This document shows positions 18,801 to 27,296 of a stretch of DNA of 64,000 nt, one piece after another. The notes beneath the pieces are model-generated. The model did no database searches. It was not told where the DNA came from and saw nothing but the letters and a program-made list of their open reading frames with translations. Within the stretch, counting starts at the first letter, position 1, and every line of letters begins with the position of its first letter. The position numbers were made by a program, and so were the translations under genes. This stretch comes from UBA961 sp014191195 (GTDB lineage Bacteria; Bacteroidota; Ignavibacteria; Kapaibacteriales; UBA961): positions 310,001-374,000 of the forward strand of contig OZ123195.1 in the NCBI GenBank assembly GCA_964204605.1, written 5' to 3'.

Positions 18801-19905
18801 AAGGCAAGATAATCATGCATGGGTCATATGTTTGGGAATTTGGGTCTGATGAATAGCTTGTACTCATATATTGAGCCACGCTGATTGGTTTATCAGCTTG
18901 GATTAATAAAGGTTCTCTGATAAAATTGAGTGTAGTAAAATCTCCAGGATTATTTAGCGTATACGAATTAGTACCACCAGAGCCTTTCGCTTGCACAGTG
19001 GTATTAGATTGTAGGCACATAATTCTGAAAAAGTCTCCATTGCTACCATTTTTAAATGGCATCGTAGGGTATTGCTTACCCCATATTGATGTAGGTTGGA
19101 GCATTTCTATTAAATGATTTTTGCTGTCAAAATCATTTAATCCTATAGGTATTGCTGTTCTTACATGTCCGCCAAAAACTCCTATTGGCTTATCCGAACG
19201 AATAATTGTACCGCTTAAATCTCCTTGTCCTTTAGGAAGTGTATCAGATTTTACTAAGTAGCAATCTCCTTTATTAAGAAGAATATACGTAGAGATATTT
19301 TTTCCAATACCATTCCAAGTAGCAGATTTTGGAGCAAATTCTATTGTAGTTTGATCTTCTGATGCTATAATCATGAATTCACTTGTTCTGGGAACTTTAG
19401 CATCAATTGGATGAGGTGTCATATAGATATCATTCGGCCAAGAATGCACTATATATTCAAGGCCCCATTTATGAACAGGTATTGCTGAATATCCATCTGT
19501 TGTTAAAGATTGACTACTTAATCCGCTTACTGTGATTGGCTCATCAGAAATTATCTCAACTGCCTGCCTTAATGCAATTTCAGATCTAATCATTTCTATT
19601 GATGGAAAATACAATGGAAATTGTATAACTGAATCTGCAGGAATTTTGATTGTTGTTCTGGCAGTGCCATAAGGAGAAGCTATAGATACGGTAGCATTTT
19701 TATGTGAAGAAATAAATAAGTTAAGTGCTACGCCACCAGGAGCTAAATAGATTTCATTTTGCATAAAACCCAATAAGAAATACCTTCCTCCCAAACCAGA
19801 TTGTTTAGATTGTATTTCATTATATCTATCATTACTATGTGCACTAAACACATTGCTAAGCATTACTGCAATCAAACAGATAAAGATATGTATAGTGGTC
19901 TTCAA
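15853..19905 (-). CDS. large surface protein: IgGFc-binding-like N-terminal domain, choice-of-anchor D repeats, T9SS sorting domain
   Basis: The 1350-residue protein begins with a signal peptide (MKTTIHIFICLIAVMLSNVFSAHS). Residues about 40-470 resemble the IgGFc-binding N-terminal domain (PF17517-like): repeated blocks such as ISDEPITVSGL, SDKPIGVFGGH and ADKPISVAQYM, each a strand pair with P-I-x-V. Residues about 480-1190 hold several Ig-like units of the ASPM-SPD-2-Hydin/choice-of-anchor D kind, with phrases like VTIYNTGSDKAIITIDSSGF and IMNKGNRDVYVKSIDF. The last about 80 residues (GPHPLDYNSTVSF...LPGSYILIFQ) match T9SS type A sorting domains. It is thus predicted to be exported to the cell surface. 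In eukaryotes the first domain occurs in FCGBP; its role in bacteria is unclear, and adhesion is an inference. Confidence 0.75.
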   Translation of the reverse strand: MKTTIHIFICLIAVMLSNVFSAHSNDRYNEIQSKQSGLGGRYFLLGFMQNEIYLAPGGVALNLFISSHKNATVSIASPYGTARTTIKIPADSVIQFPLYFPSIEMIRSEIALRQAVEIISDEPITVSGLSSQSLTTDGYSAIPVHKWGLEYIVHSWPNDIYMTPHPIDAKVPRTSEFMIIASEDQTTIEFAPKSATWNGIGKNISTYILLNKGDCYLVKSDTLPKGQGDLSGTIIRSDKPIGVFGGHVRTAIPIGLNDFDSKNHLIEMLQPTSIWGKQYPTMPFKNGSNGDFFRIMCLQSNTTVQAKGSGGTNSYTLNNPGDFTTLNFIREPLLIQADKPISVAQYMSTSYSSDPNSQTYDPCMIILPSLESFVKEALFHVMYNPPTNPNQFNRHFINVICSEDAVDYIMLDNNYISSITTELKQQRISGTTLFYVALPVSPGTHKLSSSEGNFACSLYGLGSDDAYGYPLGFALSKGIDTLSPRINIKEECGKLQGEIEEVLLNDYSGLYDINIIEDSTYNYNWNISRIFDNSMSGSFTANPIDAKRNAKITLEAIDNAGNKTIYVHTYSALSLIMSDTIQFKEIASGDSICIDYTIKNFGLDTVCFLQASMMGDNRLSFAEKGLPLFDECIAPGNTRTITICFKANPDTSDVSAFLYLETQCKTMITIPIKGSIYKQSLLIEGHDFGKVSVKDSSRKGNITIINTGKKSVQLLQLNYTQKSNSTFVIDTSTIFPFSLTPNDSLILPCHFYPSDTVNYQESVTVINTQNIDNQAFVLGKGITPRITGIIYDWKKKRTQTVNNAIVTIYNTGSDKAIITIDSSGFDQNIFHVELPNNVPSINVNPYDSILISLTFTPLDTIAYSGFGAIQFTNGFVTGKQTIELHGIGTQPFIRVNDTYLGTIVEGQTKDSNCVLFKTYGNESLSVDSIIIVSGDISSFSIDPTYLKNQIINYGTAYSIPITFNPKRIGKHSIKLAIYHDALPAYKKTMSIAEIWGNAVSIDTIKIDISNTGSVRTRVCTERVIGITIMNKGNRDVYVKSIDFQSLKDSISVIKRVNQQFPLTIPANNGFLTYFFNVTFTKIGSDIIQFTAIVNDSIQLKTNVSLLSIENKISFTNKSIQPISYFPGEQMKLSITGSYDAPVTSSVQFKPKLLLEYPAKAVTCINKSSILYFNGISGEIKLPADIIPVSQSTVLIESGTELILDGSGTWHTELDFDTYLTDSVGTITIRLINPSNDCFTVDTTSYPIMMEKVCAYDMRIIGAANSGFGLLGVGPHPLDYNSTVSFLLSKECEYSIQLLDILGNEKMHYSAKGSKGLHQVQIDKSSLLPGSYILIFQALGKSFTQSLINFD

Positions 19906-19923
19906 TGGGATTTATTGTATAAG

Positions 19924-19947
19924 TACATTTGACAGTAAGTAATTTTG
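19924..19947 (+). promoter_or_regulatory. candidate Bacteroidota-type promoter elements upstream of the DnaJ-like gene
   Basis: Two octamers of the -7 consensus TAnnTTTG occur: TACATTTG (19924-19931) and TAATTTTG (19940-19947), the latter with a TTG about 22 nt upstream. They lie in the 189-bp divergent spacer, which also holds an inverted repeat AACCAAT (19985-19991) and ATTGGTT (20008-20014). Confidence 0.3.
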
Positions 19948-20094
19948 CGATGAGCCTTGTTAAATACGATAATTTTTATGAATAAACCAATCAAAATATA
20001 CCTTAAAATTGGTTGATTACAACAAAAACATCAAGACCTCGTTCATGCAATGCAAAAGAGCTTAATCTATTATAACCGCTTCGAAATATTTATT

Positions 20095-21003
20095 ATGGAC
20101 TTCAAAGATTATTATTCAATCCTAGGATTACAAAAAACTGCTAGTCAGGATGAAATTAAAAAAGCATATAGAAAGCTTGCTCAGCAGTATCATCCAGATA
20201 AAAATCCAGGAGATGCATCTGCAGAAGCAAAGTTTAAAGAAATTAACGAAGCTAATCAAGTATTGAGTGATCCTCAAAATCGGGCAAAGTATGATAAACT
20301 TGGTTCTAGTTGGAATAGCTACAGACAAAATCCCGGTACAAATCCTCAAGATTTTAATTGGCAGGCTTGGCAACAACAATCAAGACAAGGCAATGGCTCT
20401 CAACAGGATTTTTCATCGATGTTTGGTGGCTCTCAAGGCGGATTTTCTGATTTCTTTGAGTCCATTTTTAATGCTAATTCTACTAAGAAAAAAACAACTG
20501 GCACTGCACCAAAAGCACGCAAAAATATTACAACTGCAGAAGTATCAATTACTTTAGAACAAGCATATAAAGGATGCTCGTTGAATGTAAATACTCAAGG
20601 AATAAACAGAGAAGTTAAATTAAAGCCAGGTATTAAGCATGGACAAAAACTTAGTATTCCATCAAAACAAGGTTCTGATCTGCATGTAACAGTTTTTATA
20701 AAACAAGATGAACGATTTACAATCAATGATACTAATCTAGAGGCAAATATTTCTGTAGATTTATACACAGCAATTCTTGGTGGGGAAGTGAATGTTCAAA
20801 CATTAAAAGGAACAGTGTCAGTAAAAATACCGCCTGAATCTCTGCAAGGAAGTAAATTGCGCCTAAAAAATCTGGGAATGCCCGTTCATGGTTCAGAAAA
20901 TTCTTTTGGTGATTTGATTCTATCATTACAAATCATTCTTCCACAACATTTATCTGAACAAGAAAAAGATTTATTTCGCTCATTAGCCGAATACAAAAAA
21001 TAA
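20095..21003 (+). CDS. DnaJ-like co-chaperone without zinc finger (CbpA type)
   Basis: The start at 20095 gives MDFKDYYSILGLQK, the normal beginning of a J domain; an upstream in-frame ATG at 20050 would add 15 unrelated residues. HPD at 33-35 is the motif that stimulates DnaK ATPase. A Gly/Gln/Phe-rich linker follows (about 75-140), then the two C-terminal substrate-binding beta domains (VSITLEQAYKGCSLNV; VDLYTAILGGEVNVQTLKG). The four CxxCxGxG zinc repeats of DnaJ are absent, so this is a type II protein like CbpA. Its stop is one base before the surE start, so the two are almost certainly co-transcribed and probably translationally coupled. Confidence 0.9.
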   Translation: MDFKDYYSILGLQKTASQDEIKKAYRKLAQQYHPDKNPGDASAEAKFKEINEANQVLSDPQNRAKYDKLGSSWNSYRQNPGTNPQDFNWQAWQQQSRQGNGSQQDFSSMFGGSQGGFSDFFESIFNANSTKKKTTGTAPKARKNITTAEVSITLEQAYKGCSLNVNTQGINREVKLKPGIKHGQKLSIPSKQGSDLHVTVFIKQDERFTINDTNLEANISVDLYTAILGGEVNVQTLKGTVSVKIPPESLQGSKLRLKNLGMPVHGSENSFGDLILSLQIILPQHLSEQEKDLFRSLAEYKK

Positions 21004-21004
21004 T

Positions 21005-21763
21005 ATGAATATTCTTATTACAAATGATGATGGTATTGACTCTCCTGGTATCGCTGCACTTGCACATGCATTAAAAAGAATTGGTAATGTGATTGTCATT
21101 GCACCGGATAGACAGCAAAGTGCTGTAGGGCATGCCTTAACTGTAAGTGCACCTTTAAGGGCTGTACCATTCCACAGAGATGGAGATATGTTTGGTTATG
21201 CAGTTAATGGAACCCCTGCTGATTGCGTTAAATTAGGTGTCTCAACTTTACTTGATTATACTCCAGATATCGTTGTTTCTGGAATTAATCATGGCTCAAA
21301 TACATCTGTTAATGTAATGTATTCAGGTACAGTTTCAGCAGCAACCGAAGCAATGATGATAGGCATTCCATCTATGGCTGTATCCTTAACTTCATTTGAT
21401 CTAGCTTCAGATATGAGCGTAGCTGCAGATTATGCTGCTTTAATAGCAGAAAAACTTTTACATATGAATGTACCAAAAGACACTGTCTTAAATGTAAATA
21501 TTCCAACTTTATCTGCAGATGAAATAAAAGGGATAAAAATTACTAGATTAAGTAATTCTTATTGGAATGATAGTTATGATACGAGAAAAGACCCAATGGG
21601 AAGAGACTACTATTGGATTGTAGGCACTTTTATTGCCCCTGAAGCCGATGATATCGAAACTGATGATGGTGCAGTAAGGAATGGATATGTATCAATCACC
21701 CCGATACATTATGATTTAACAAATAGAAAATATCTGCAAGAAATGAAACATCTGTTTGGATAA
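21005..21763 (+). CDS. surE: 5'/3'-nucleotidase SurE
   Basis: The 252-residue protein starts with MNILITNDDGIDSPGI, the SurE metal-binding motif (N-D-D), and has SAVGHALTVSAPLR, VNGTPADCVKLG and VSGINHGSNTSVNVMYSGTVSAATEA, which form the active site and tetramer contacts of the family. SurE dephosphorylates nucleoside monophosphates in the cytoplasm and is linked to stationary-phase survival. Length is normal. It directly follows the DnaJ-like gene; a 12-bp terminator stem begins within its last codons. Confidence 0.95.
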   Translation: MNILITNDDGIDSPGIAALAHALKRIGNVIVIAPDRQQSAVGHALTVSAPLRAVPFHRDGDMFGYAVNGTPADCVKLGVSTLLDYTPDIVVSGINHGSNTSVNVMYSGTVSAATEAMMIGIPSMAVSLTSFDLASDMSVAADYAALIAEKLLHMNVPKDTVLNVNIPTLSADEIKGIKITRLSNSYWNDSYDTRKDPMGRDYYWIVGTFIAPEADDIETDDGAVRNGYVSITPIHYDLTNRKYLQEMKHLFG

Positions 21764-21792
21764 AAGGCAAGCATAACCTACCTTTTATCCAA
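21756..21792. terminator. bidirectional terminator-like hairpin between surE and the M16 gene
   Basis: Perfect 12-bp stem TTGGATAAAAGG (21756-21767) and CCTTTTATCCAA (21781-21792), loop 13 nt. It includes the surE stop codon and lies 16 bp from the convergent M16 gene. The T run after it is weak. Confidence 0.6.
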
Positions 21793-21807
21793 TTTCAGAT
21801 TATGAAT

Positions 21808-23865
21808 TTATTCAGGTTTAAACTCTGAATCATTGATTTCAGTATTTATTTGATATGAAAAATCTTCCATTGTTATAACAACAGGTCCTTGTTCAATAAC
21901 TACTTTTGTAGGCATTTTAACACCACCAAAATCTTGATATCCAGAATAATACTGATTAACCTCTACTTTACCTTGTGGGCCAGCATCTTTAGTTCCAGAG
22001 ATACTCTTTATCAAAAAAGTATTTGCATCAAAATACATGGTTTCCTTTTCGCCAGATGGATCGGTTGATTCTGCAATAATAGAATTACCTTCTTGTCCTT
22101 TAAGCTCAATCTTATAGCCTAATTCAAGTAATCTAGCAGTTTTCATAATATGTGCATCTAGAATACGGCCTTGCTTCTTATCATCTGTAATTTCTTTGGA
22201 TTGTCCATTCATTACAATCCATGCAGAAGTTCCATCTGTAATCATCGTTTGCTTAAACATTTGCATATCAACTGTAGAAATTTCTTTGCCTGGAGCCTTT
22301 TGTTTTCTTGTCATTGTTCCAGACATTTGTTGTCCACCCATATCAAATGCAGCTTTAGCATTAGCTATAACAGAAGTAATTGTGCTGATCTTATCTATTC
22401 CACCAAGTGCTTTCTTATGATTTTCCATTAATTGTTCAGCAGTCAATGAAACTTTTTTGGATTCCTCTTTTTTAAGCTCTAAATCTGAAGTATATTCATA
22501 CACTGTTCCAAATTGACGAAGCTTTTCGAGGATATCAGGGCTTCCTACAACTATCACAGATGTTTTACTGATATGCTTTGCAACAGCATTCATCACTTGA
22601 TTTGCATTGATTGCAGAGAATCTTTCGGGGAATTCTTTTACTTTGCTAATTGGTTGATTATTATAATCTGAAATCAATAATAGATTTGCTAAATAATCTG
22701 AATTTTCAAAATTCATTTTATGTTGTCCGACAACATATCTTTTTATTAATTCAATTTCTTCTAGTTTACTTGGTTCTGTTGATAATTTGCGCATTTCATT
22801 TTGCATTACAGTAATTGCAGAATCAGTTACCGGATTGCGAACATCAGCACCACATGTAAATCGATTTGCTTCTTTTGCAGAACTTATCATTGCATATGGT
22901 GTATAAGTATAAGAATATGTTTCTCTCAGTGTTTTAAAAAGCCTGCCTGCAAATCCAGCACCCATAATATTTGATGCTAAACGTAATGGTTCATAATCTG
23001 GATGGCTTTGTGCTACAGCTGCAGAAGTTAAAGCGGTTGCAGATTGTACTGATCCTGGCCTTGCAATAAAATACACTCCTTGAGGCATCGGTTTAGCTTT
23101 TGGAATTTCAATTGCATTTACATCACCGGATTTCCAATCTGATAATACTTTTTCTAGCATTGACTTGATTTCAGCAGGTTTTACATCACCAACTACTGCC
23201 ATTGTTGCATTATTTGGACGGAAATACAGAGAATAAAATTCTTTTATGGCTTCAAGATTGATGGCTTTATACGTTGCTTCTGTTTTATATCGAGCACTTG
23301 GATGATCTTGTCCATAACTTACTTTTCTTGCCAAGGCTTGAAGTAGTGTAGCTGGACGAGCTTTTTCTAATTTAACTTCTGATAATTTTTGTGTCTTTAC
23401 TTTTTCAAATTCATCTTGAGGAAAAAGTGGGTTTTTGATAATATCTGAATAAATGCCTAATACAGTTGGCAAATGTTTTATGATACATTCGGCATTGATA
23501 TAGGTTAAATCTCCCATACTAGAGGCAGTTATGCTAGCACCAATTCCGTCAAGATCTTGAGCAATAGTTAATGCATCTCTTTTTCCAGCTCCTTTAGTAA
23601 ACATATCTGAAGTTAGTGATGCAGTTCCAGCAATTTTTTCGGAGATTTCGCCACCTTTTATCTGAAGGCGCATTGTAACTGTTGGTTGTTCATGATCTTC
23701 GATAACATATACTTTTAAACCATTTGATAAATAGATTTCAGAATATGTAGGGAACACAAATGCTTTTGCTGGTAATGGGTCGGGTTTAGACCCAAGTTGT
23801 ATTCCTTGAGCATATATATTTATGCTTGCAAAGAATAATGTACATATAATTGAAAGGGTTTTCAT
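21808..23865 (-). CDS. M16-family peptidase-like protein lacking the zinc motif, fused to a LolA-like domain
   Basis: The 685-residue exported protein (signal peptide MKTLSIICTLFFASINIYAQ) has two M16 halves over about residues 40-450. Where active M16 enzymes have HxxEH, this one reads TASLTSDMFTKG, so it cannot bind zinc and is predicted to be the non-catalytic partner. RPNNATMAVVGDV is the usual M16 strand. From about residue 465 there is a further domain (LMENHKKALGGIDKI...VIANAKA...SAWIVMNGQ...MPTKVVIEQG) resembling LolA/lipoprotein-sorting folds. It follows the catalytic M16 gene by 32 bp on the same strand, the usual pair of active and inactive subunits forming a periplasmic heterodimer. 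The substrate is unknown. Confidence 0.85.
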   Translation of the reverse strand: MKTLSIICTLFFASINIYAQGIQLGSKPDPLPAKAFVFPTYSEIYLSNGLKVYVIEDHEQPTVTMRLQIKGGEISEKIAGTASLTSDMFTKGAGKRDALTIAQDLDGIGASITASSMGDLTYINAECIIKHLPTVLGIYSDIIKNPLFPQDEFEKVKTQKLSEVKLEKARPATLLQALARKVSYGQDHPSARYKTEATYKAINLEAIKEFYSLYFRPNNATMAVVGDVKPAEIKSMLEKVLSDWKSGDVNAIEIPKAKPMPQGVYFIARPGSVQSATALTSAAVAQSHPDYEPLRLASNIMGAGFAGRLFKTLRETYSYTYTPYAMISSAKEANRFTCGADVRNPVTDSAITVMQNEMRKLSTEPSKLEEIELIKRYVVGQHKMNFENSDYLANLLLISDYNNQPISKVKEFPERFSAINANQVMNAVAKHISKTSVIVVGSPDILEKLRQFGTVYEYTSDLELKKEESKKVSLTAEQLMENHKKALGGIDKISTITSVIANAKAAFDMGGQQMSGTMTRKQKAPGKEISTVDMQMFKQTMITDGTSAWIVMNGQSKEITDDKKQGRILDAHIMKTARLLELGYKIELKGQEGNSIIAESTDPSGEKETMYFDANTFLIKSISGTKDAGPQGKVEVNQYYSGYQDFGGVKMPTKVVIEQGPVVITMEDFSYQINTEINDSEFKPE

Positions 23866-23897
23866 AGTTACTATTGAATTGTTCTAAAATGTAGTGA

Positions 23898-25271
23898 TTA
23901 CTTAGTTTGCTTTGGCATATATGTCAAAATTGCTCTTTGATTCTGATTAAGATACTTTTGAGCTACACGCTTTAGATCATCTTTGGTAATTGACATAAAA
24001 TCTTTGATCTCGGTGTTTATCATACTTGCTTTACCAAAATACGTATGATACTTGGCTAATGATCTAGCTTTCTCTAGGGCATTTTTCTTACCTTCGATAA
24101 ATCGTACCTCGGCAATATTTTTTGCTTTGATAAATTCAGCATCGGTAACACCGTCTTTAATCACTTTTTCCACTTCTTCATCTACAGCTTTCTTGACATC
24201 ATCAACTGATTTACCAGGAGCAACTATACCAACTAAATAGATCATTCCTGCATTCTGAAGGCTTTGAAATCCACCACTTGCCTGAACTGCTATTTGATCT
24301 TTATCTACTAGCCTTTGATATAATCGTGAACTTTCGCCAGCATTTACAATGTCCATCAACATCGATAAAGCATAAGCATCTTTTTCACCAATTTTAGCGC
24401 CTCTATAGCCAATAAAAATACCAGGTAATTGAGCTTTATTATCTTCAACTGTTTCTGTATACAATTTTGCCGGTGAATCTTTTAAAGCTACATTAGAACG
24501 TACTGGTTGATTTCCCTTAGGAAGTTTACCAAAATATTCTTGAACAAATCCTTTTACTTGTTTAGCTTCAATATCACCCGAAATAACCAAGGTTGCATTA
24601 TTTGGCTGATAAAAATTATTATAGAATTGTTTGAATTCATCGATAGTAGCAATATCAATATGTTGAGCCGAGCCAATTGGTGTCCAACTATACATTCCGC
24701 TTGAAAACAAGTTTTTAAACATGAGTTCAAACCAATTTCCATAAGGGCTATTATCATATCTGCCTTTTCTTTCTTCTTTTACAACTCCTCTTTGTGTCTC
24801 AACTCCTATCGTGTCAACATGAAGAGTTCTCATTCTAGATGCTTCAATCCATAGTGGTAATCGAATCTCATTAGATGGAACTTCAAAATGATAGACTGTT
24901 TCATCGAATGAGGTATAAGCATTAAGCTCTCCACCTGCGCTTTGAATATATTTATCCAAAGAGGCTCTTTGATAAGAATCTGTTGCTTCAAACATTAAAT
25001 GTTCAAAAAAGTGAGCAAATCCAGTTCTGGCTGGATCTTCGTCGCGGGCTCCAACTCTGTAATGTACCACTACAGCTACATTAGGCGCAGATTGATCTTT
25101 ATGTAAGATTACATGCAAACCATTTGGTAAATCATATTCTTCAAACTTGATTGGATTTATCTGAGCTTTAGCATTAAATCCGCTTAAAAGCATTATTGAA
25201 ATACATAATGCTGATTGTAGAAAAGCAATTGCTTTTATCATACTTTTTATAAAATTGTGAAAAAAATACAT
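23898..25271 (-). CDS. M16-family zinc peptidase, catalytic subunit
   Basis: The 457-residue protein has the zinc and catalytic motif HFFEH at 87-91 (counted from the first Met) and the downstream glutamate region GVVKEERKGRYDN, as in pitrilysin-family M16 peptidases. A hydrophobic stretch before FNAKAQ gives a signal peptide; the start may be at 25271 or, with a shorter n-region, at 25241 (MIKAIAFLQ). It lies between the small 84-aa gene (no gap) and the inactive M16 partner (32-bp gap), forming a three-gene unit. It probably degrades peptides in the periplasm together with its partner (inference from paired M16 enzymes). Confidence 0.9.
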   Translation of the reverse strand: MYFFHNFIKSMIKAIAFLQSALCISIMLLSGFNAKAQINPIKFEEYDLPNGLHVILHKDQSAPNVAVVVHYRVGARDEDPARTGFAHFFEHLMFEATDSYQRASLDKYIQSAGGELNAYTSFDETVYHFEVPSNEIRLPLWIEASRMRTLHVDTIGVETQRGVVKEERKGRYDNSPYGNWFELMFKNLFSSGMYSWTPIGSAQHIDIATIDEFKQFYNNFYQPNNATLVISGDIEAKQVKGFVQEYFGKLPKGNQPVRSNVALKDSPAKLYTETVEDNKAQLPGIFIGYRGAKIGEKDAYALSMLMDIVNAGESSRLYQRLVDKDQIAVQASGGFQSLQNAGMIYLVGIVAPGKSVDDVKKAVDEEVEKVIKDGVTDAEFIKAKNIAEVRFIEGKKNALEKARSLAKYHTYFGKASMINTEIKDFMSITKDDLKRVAQKYLNQNQRAILTYMPKQTK

Positions 25272-25526
25272 TCAATTAGACATCTTGCCATAGCCTTTGT
25301 ATTTATCATACTTTGCGCTATAGATTACTATATTCATAGAACTATCTCTTAGGGTGCCACCAGATGGAGATAAATAAAAGTCTTCAATGTGTTCAGTTTT
25401 ATGTTTTGATGGAATACCAGGAGCTTCGATATAAAAACGTACTTTGTGATAGCCAAGTTCTAATAAAGAATCAGCAACCTGTTGCATCAAATGATCATGA
25501 GAAAAAATAAATAAATCGTCATCCAT
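25272..25526 (-). CDS. small conserved-looking hypothetical protein, coupled to M16 genes
   Basis: An 84-residue frame (MDDDLFIFSHDHLMQQVADS at its start) that I do not recognise. Its TGA stop (25272-25274) abuts the start codon of the M16 peptidase with no gap, which argues for coupling and for a real gene. It has no signal peptide or membrane segment and is rich in His, Tyr and Asp; the middle (YHKVRFYIEAPGIPSKHK) could be a short beta hairpin. The composition matches coding sequence around it. If the M16 start is really at 25241, coupling would be looser. Confidence 0.5.
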   Translation of the reverse strand: MDDDLFIFSHDHLMQQVADSLLELGYHKVRFYIEAPGIPSKHKTEHIEDFYLSPSGGTLRDSSMNIVIYSAKYDKYKGYGKMSN

Positions 25527-25599
25527 AATGTATCATCTTTGTATGAAAATCAATGTGATAGGTATCATTATATGCTATGTTCTTACAAGTAGATTGATA

Positions 25600-25644
25600 T
25601 ACTTAATAAAAAAGCAAGCCACATATTTCATGTGAACTTGCTTT
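25600..25644 (-). terminator. terminator downstream of nuoI
   Basis: Stem AAAGCAAG (25611-25618) and CTTGCTTT (25637-25644), with an inner CACAT/ATGTG pairing. On the minus strand it is followed by TTTTTTATT, a good intrinsic terminator that ends the nuoGHI unit. Confidence 0.75.
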
Positions 25645-25665
25645 AACATATTTCAAAAACATTTT

Positions 25666-26163
25666 TTATTTGTACTGACGTAAAAATTCTAATCTATCTT
25701 GAAGTTGAGCAATTGGTATTAGTAACTTATCTTTTCCTAAAATAGCTTCTTCTTGACTTGTAAAAACTAATTCATAATCTTTACTCATAATGATTGCTTC
25801 TTCCGGACACACTTCCTCGCAAAAGCCACAATAGATACATCGTAACATATTGATTTCAAATTTTACTGGATAACGTTCTTTAACGTTATCTGTTTCTCCA
25901 GCCTGAACTTCAATAGCAAGGGCTGGGCAAACCCTAGAACATAAACCACATGCTACACAACGTTCTCCATCTTCTTCTAATACCAAAACCGGGCGTCCAC
26001 GATAAGAGCCTGTTGGTATCCACCGCTCTTCAGGGTATTGTCTGGTAAATGTTGGTTCAAACATCTGTTTGAATGTTAAAGAAAGACCTCTTGCTATTTC
26101 AGGAAGATAAATTTTTTCCCAGAATGACATTCTTTCTAATTCGGTGTTCTTCTTTATATTCAT
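25666..26163 (-). CDS. nuoI: NADH-quinone oxidoreductase subunit I
   Basis: The 165-residue protein has two [4Fe-4S] ferredoxin motifs: CVACGLCSRVCP and CIYCGFCEEVCP, which carry clusters N6a and N6b of complex I. It sits at the junction of peripheral and membrane arms on the cytoplasmic side. The N-terminus (WEKIYLPEIARGLSLTFKQMF) is the amphipathic anchor typical of NuoI. It is the last gene of nuoG-nuoH-nuoI (39-bp gap to nuoH) and is followed by a terminator, not by nuoJ. Start M1 is used; M12 is possible. Confidence 0.95.
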   Translation of the reverse strand: MNIKKNTELERMSFWEKIYLPEIARGLSLTFKQMFEPTFTRQYPEERWIPTGSYRGRPVLVLEEDGERCVACGLCSRVCPALAIEVQAGETDNVKERYPVKFEINMLRCIYCGFCEEVCPEEAIIMSKDYELVFTSQEEAILGKDKLLIPIAQLQDRLEFLRQYK

Positions 26164-26202
26164 GTATTATTCTCTAAAAATCTGCTTTGTATACTCTGTT
26201 AA

Positions 26203-27264
26203 TTACAATATGCCAAAATATTGAAGAATCGTCATTACGATTCCTGTTAAAAGAATATTCGCTAATGCAAGTGGAAGCATTACTTTCCATCCTAAATCCA
26301 TTAATTGATCATAGCGGAAACGTGGTAATGACCAACGTACCCAAATAAAGAAAAAGAGTAATGGAATTAATTTACCAAAAAATACTCCAAACTGAATAAG
26401 TGCTAATAATGGATTTCCTTGTGATATTCCAGCCTTAGCTAAATTTTCATATAAAAATGGAATATCCCAACCTCCTAGATAAATAACAGTTACCATACAT
26501 GATGCTGTAAGCATATTGATATATTCTGCTAAATAGAATAATCCAAACTTCATTCCACTATATTCTGTATGATATCCACCAACTAATTCTGGTTCGGCTT
26601 CAGGTAAATCAAATGGGGCTCTATTAGTTTCTGCAAATGCAGCTACTAAAAAGATAATAAAACCTATAGGTTGGAAAAATAAATTCCATTTTCCACCGCT
26701 TTGAGACTTAACAATTTCTAATAAATCTAAAGACCCAGATATCATTAATGCACCAATTAAAGCAAGGCCCATTGATAATTCATATGAAATCATTTGGGCA
26801 GCAGATCTTAATCCACCTAATAGCGAATATTTATTATTAGAAGACCATCCAGCTAATGTTATTCCATATACTCCAACAGATGACATAGCCAATAAATAGA
26901 GTAGTCCAATACTAATGCCAGGAGCAACTGCCATAAGATTAACTCCATCTACATAATATTCTCCAAATGGTATAACTGCATAAGTAGCCATAGAAATACC
27001 AATTGAAATTACTGGTGCAATCATATGATATTTTTTGTCTACTAATGCTGGAACAATATCCTCTTTCGTATACAGTTTAAAAACATCAGCAAATGATTGA
27101 AATAATCCTAATGGTCCAACTCTATTAGGGCCAACTCTGCTTTGCATCCAAGCTGAAATCTTACGTTCAAAATACACCAAATAAGCAGCAATTATTAATA
27201 GTACATTAACTACTAAAAATAATTTTACTCCCAATATTAGGGCGCCGGCAGGAATCGCATCCAT
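26203..27264 (-). CDS. nuoH: NADH-quinone oxidoreductase subunit H
   Basis: The 353-residue membrane protein has about eight or nine hydrophobic helices and the NuoH marks: ERKISAWMQSRVGPNRVGPLGL near 30-50 and AETNRAPFDLPEAEPELVGGYHTEYSGMKF near 214-243. These line the quinone chamber and the E-channel at the arm junction. Length is slightly above E. coli NuoH (325). It lies between nuoG (32-bp gap) and nuoI (39-bp gap). Confidence 0.97.
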   Translation of the reverse strand: MDAIPAGALILGVKLFLVVNVLLIIAAYLVYFERKISAWMQSRVGPNRVGPLGLFQSFADVFKLYTKEDIVPALVDKKYHMIAPVISIGISMATYAVIPFGEYYVDGVNLMAVAPGISIGLLYLLAMSSVGVYGITLAGWSSNNKYSLLGGLRSAAQMISYELSMGLALIGALMISGSLDLLEIVKSQSGGKWNLFFQPIGFIIFLVAAFAETNRAPFDLPEAEPELVGGYHTEYSGMKFGLFYLAEYINMLTASCMVTVIYLGGWDIPFLYENLAKAGISQGNPLLALIQFGVFFGKLIPLLFFFIWVRWSLPRFRYDQLMDLGWKVMLPLALANILLTGIVMTILQYFGIL

Positions 27265-27296
27265 CTATTACCTGTATTCAATTAGCTGTTAAATAA

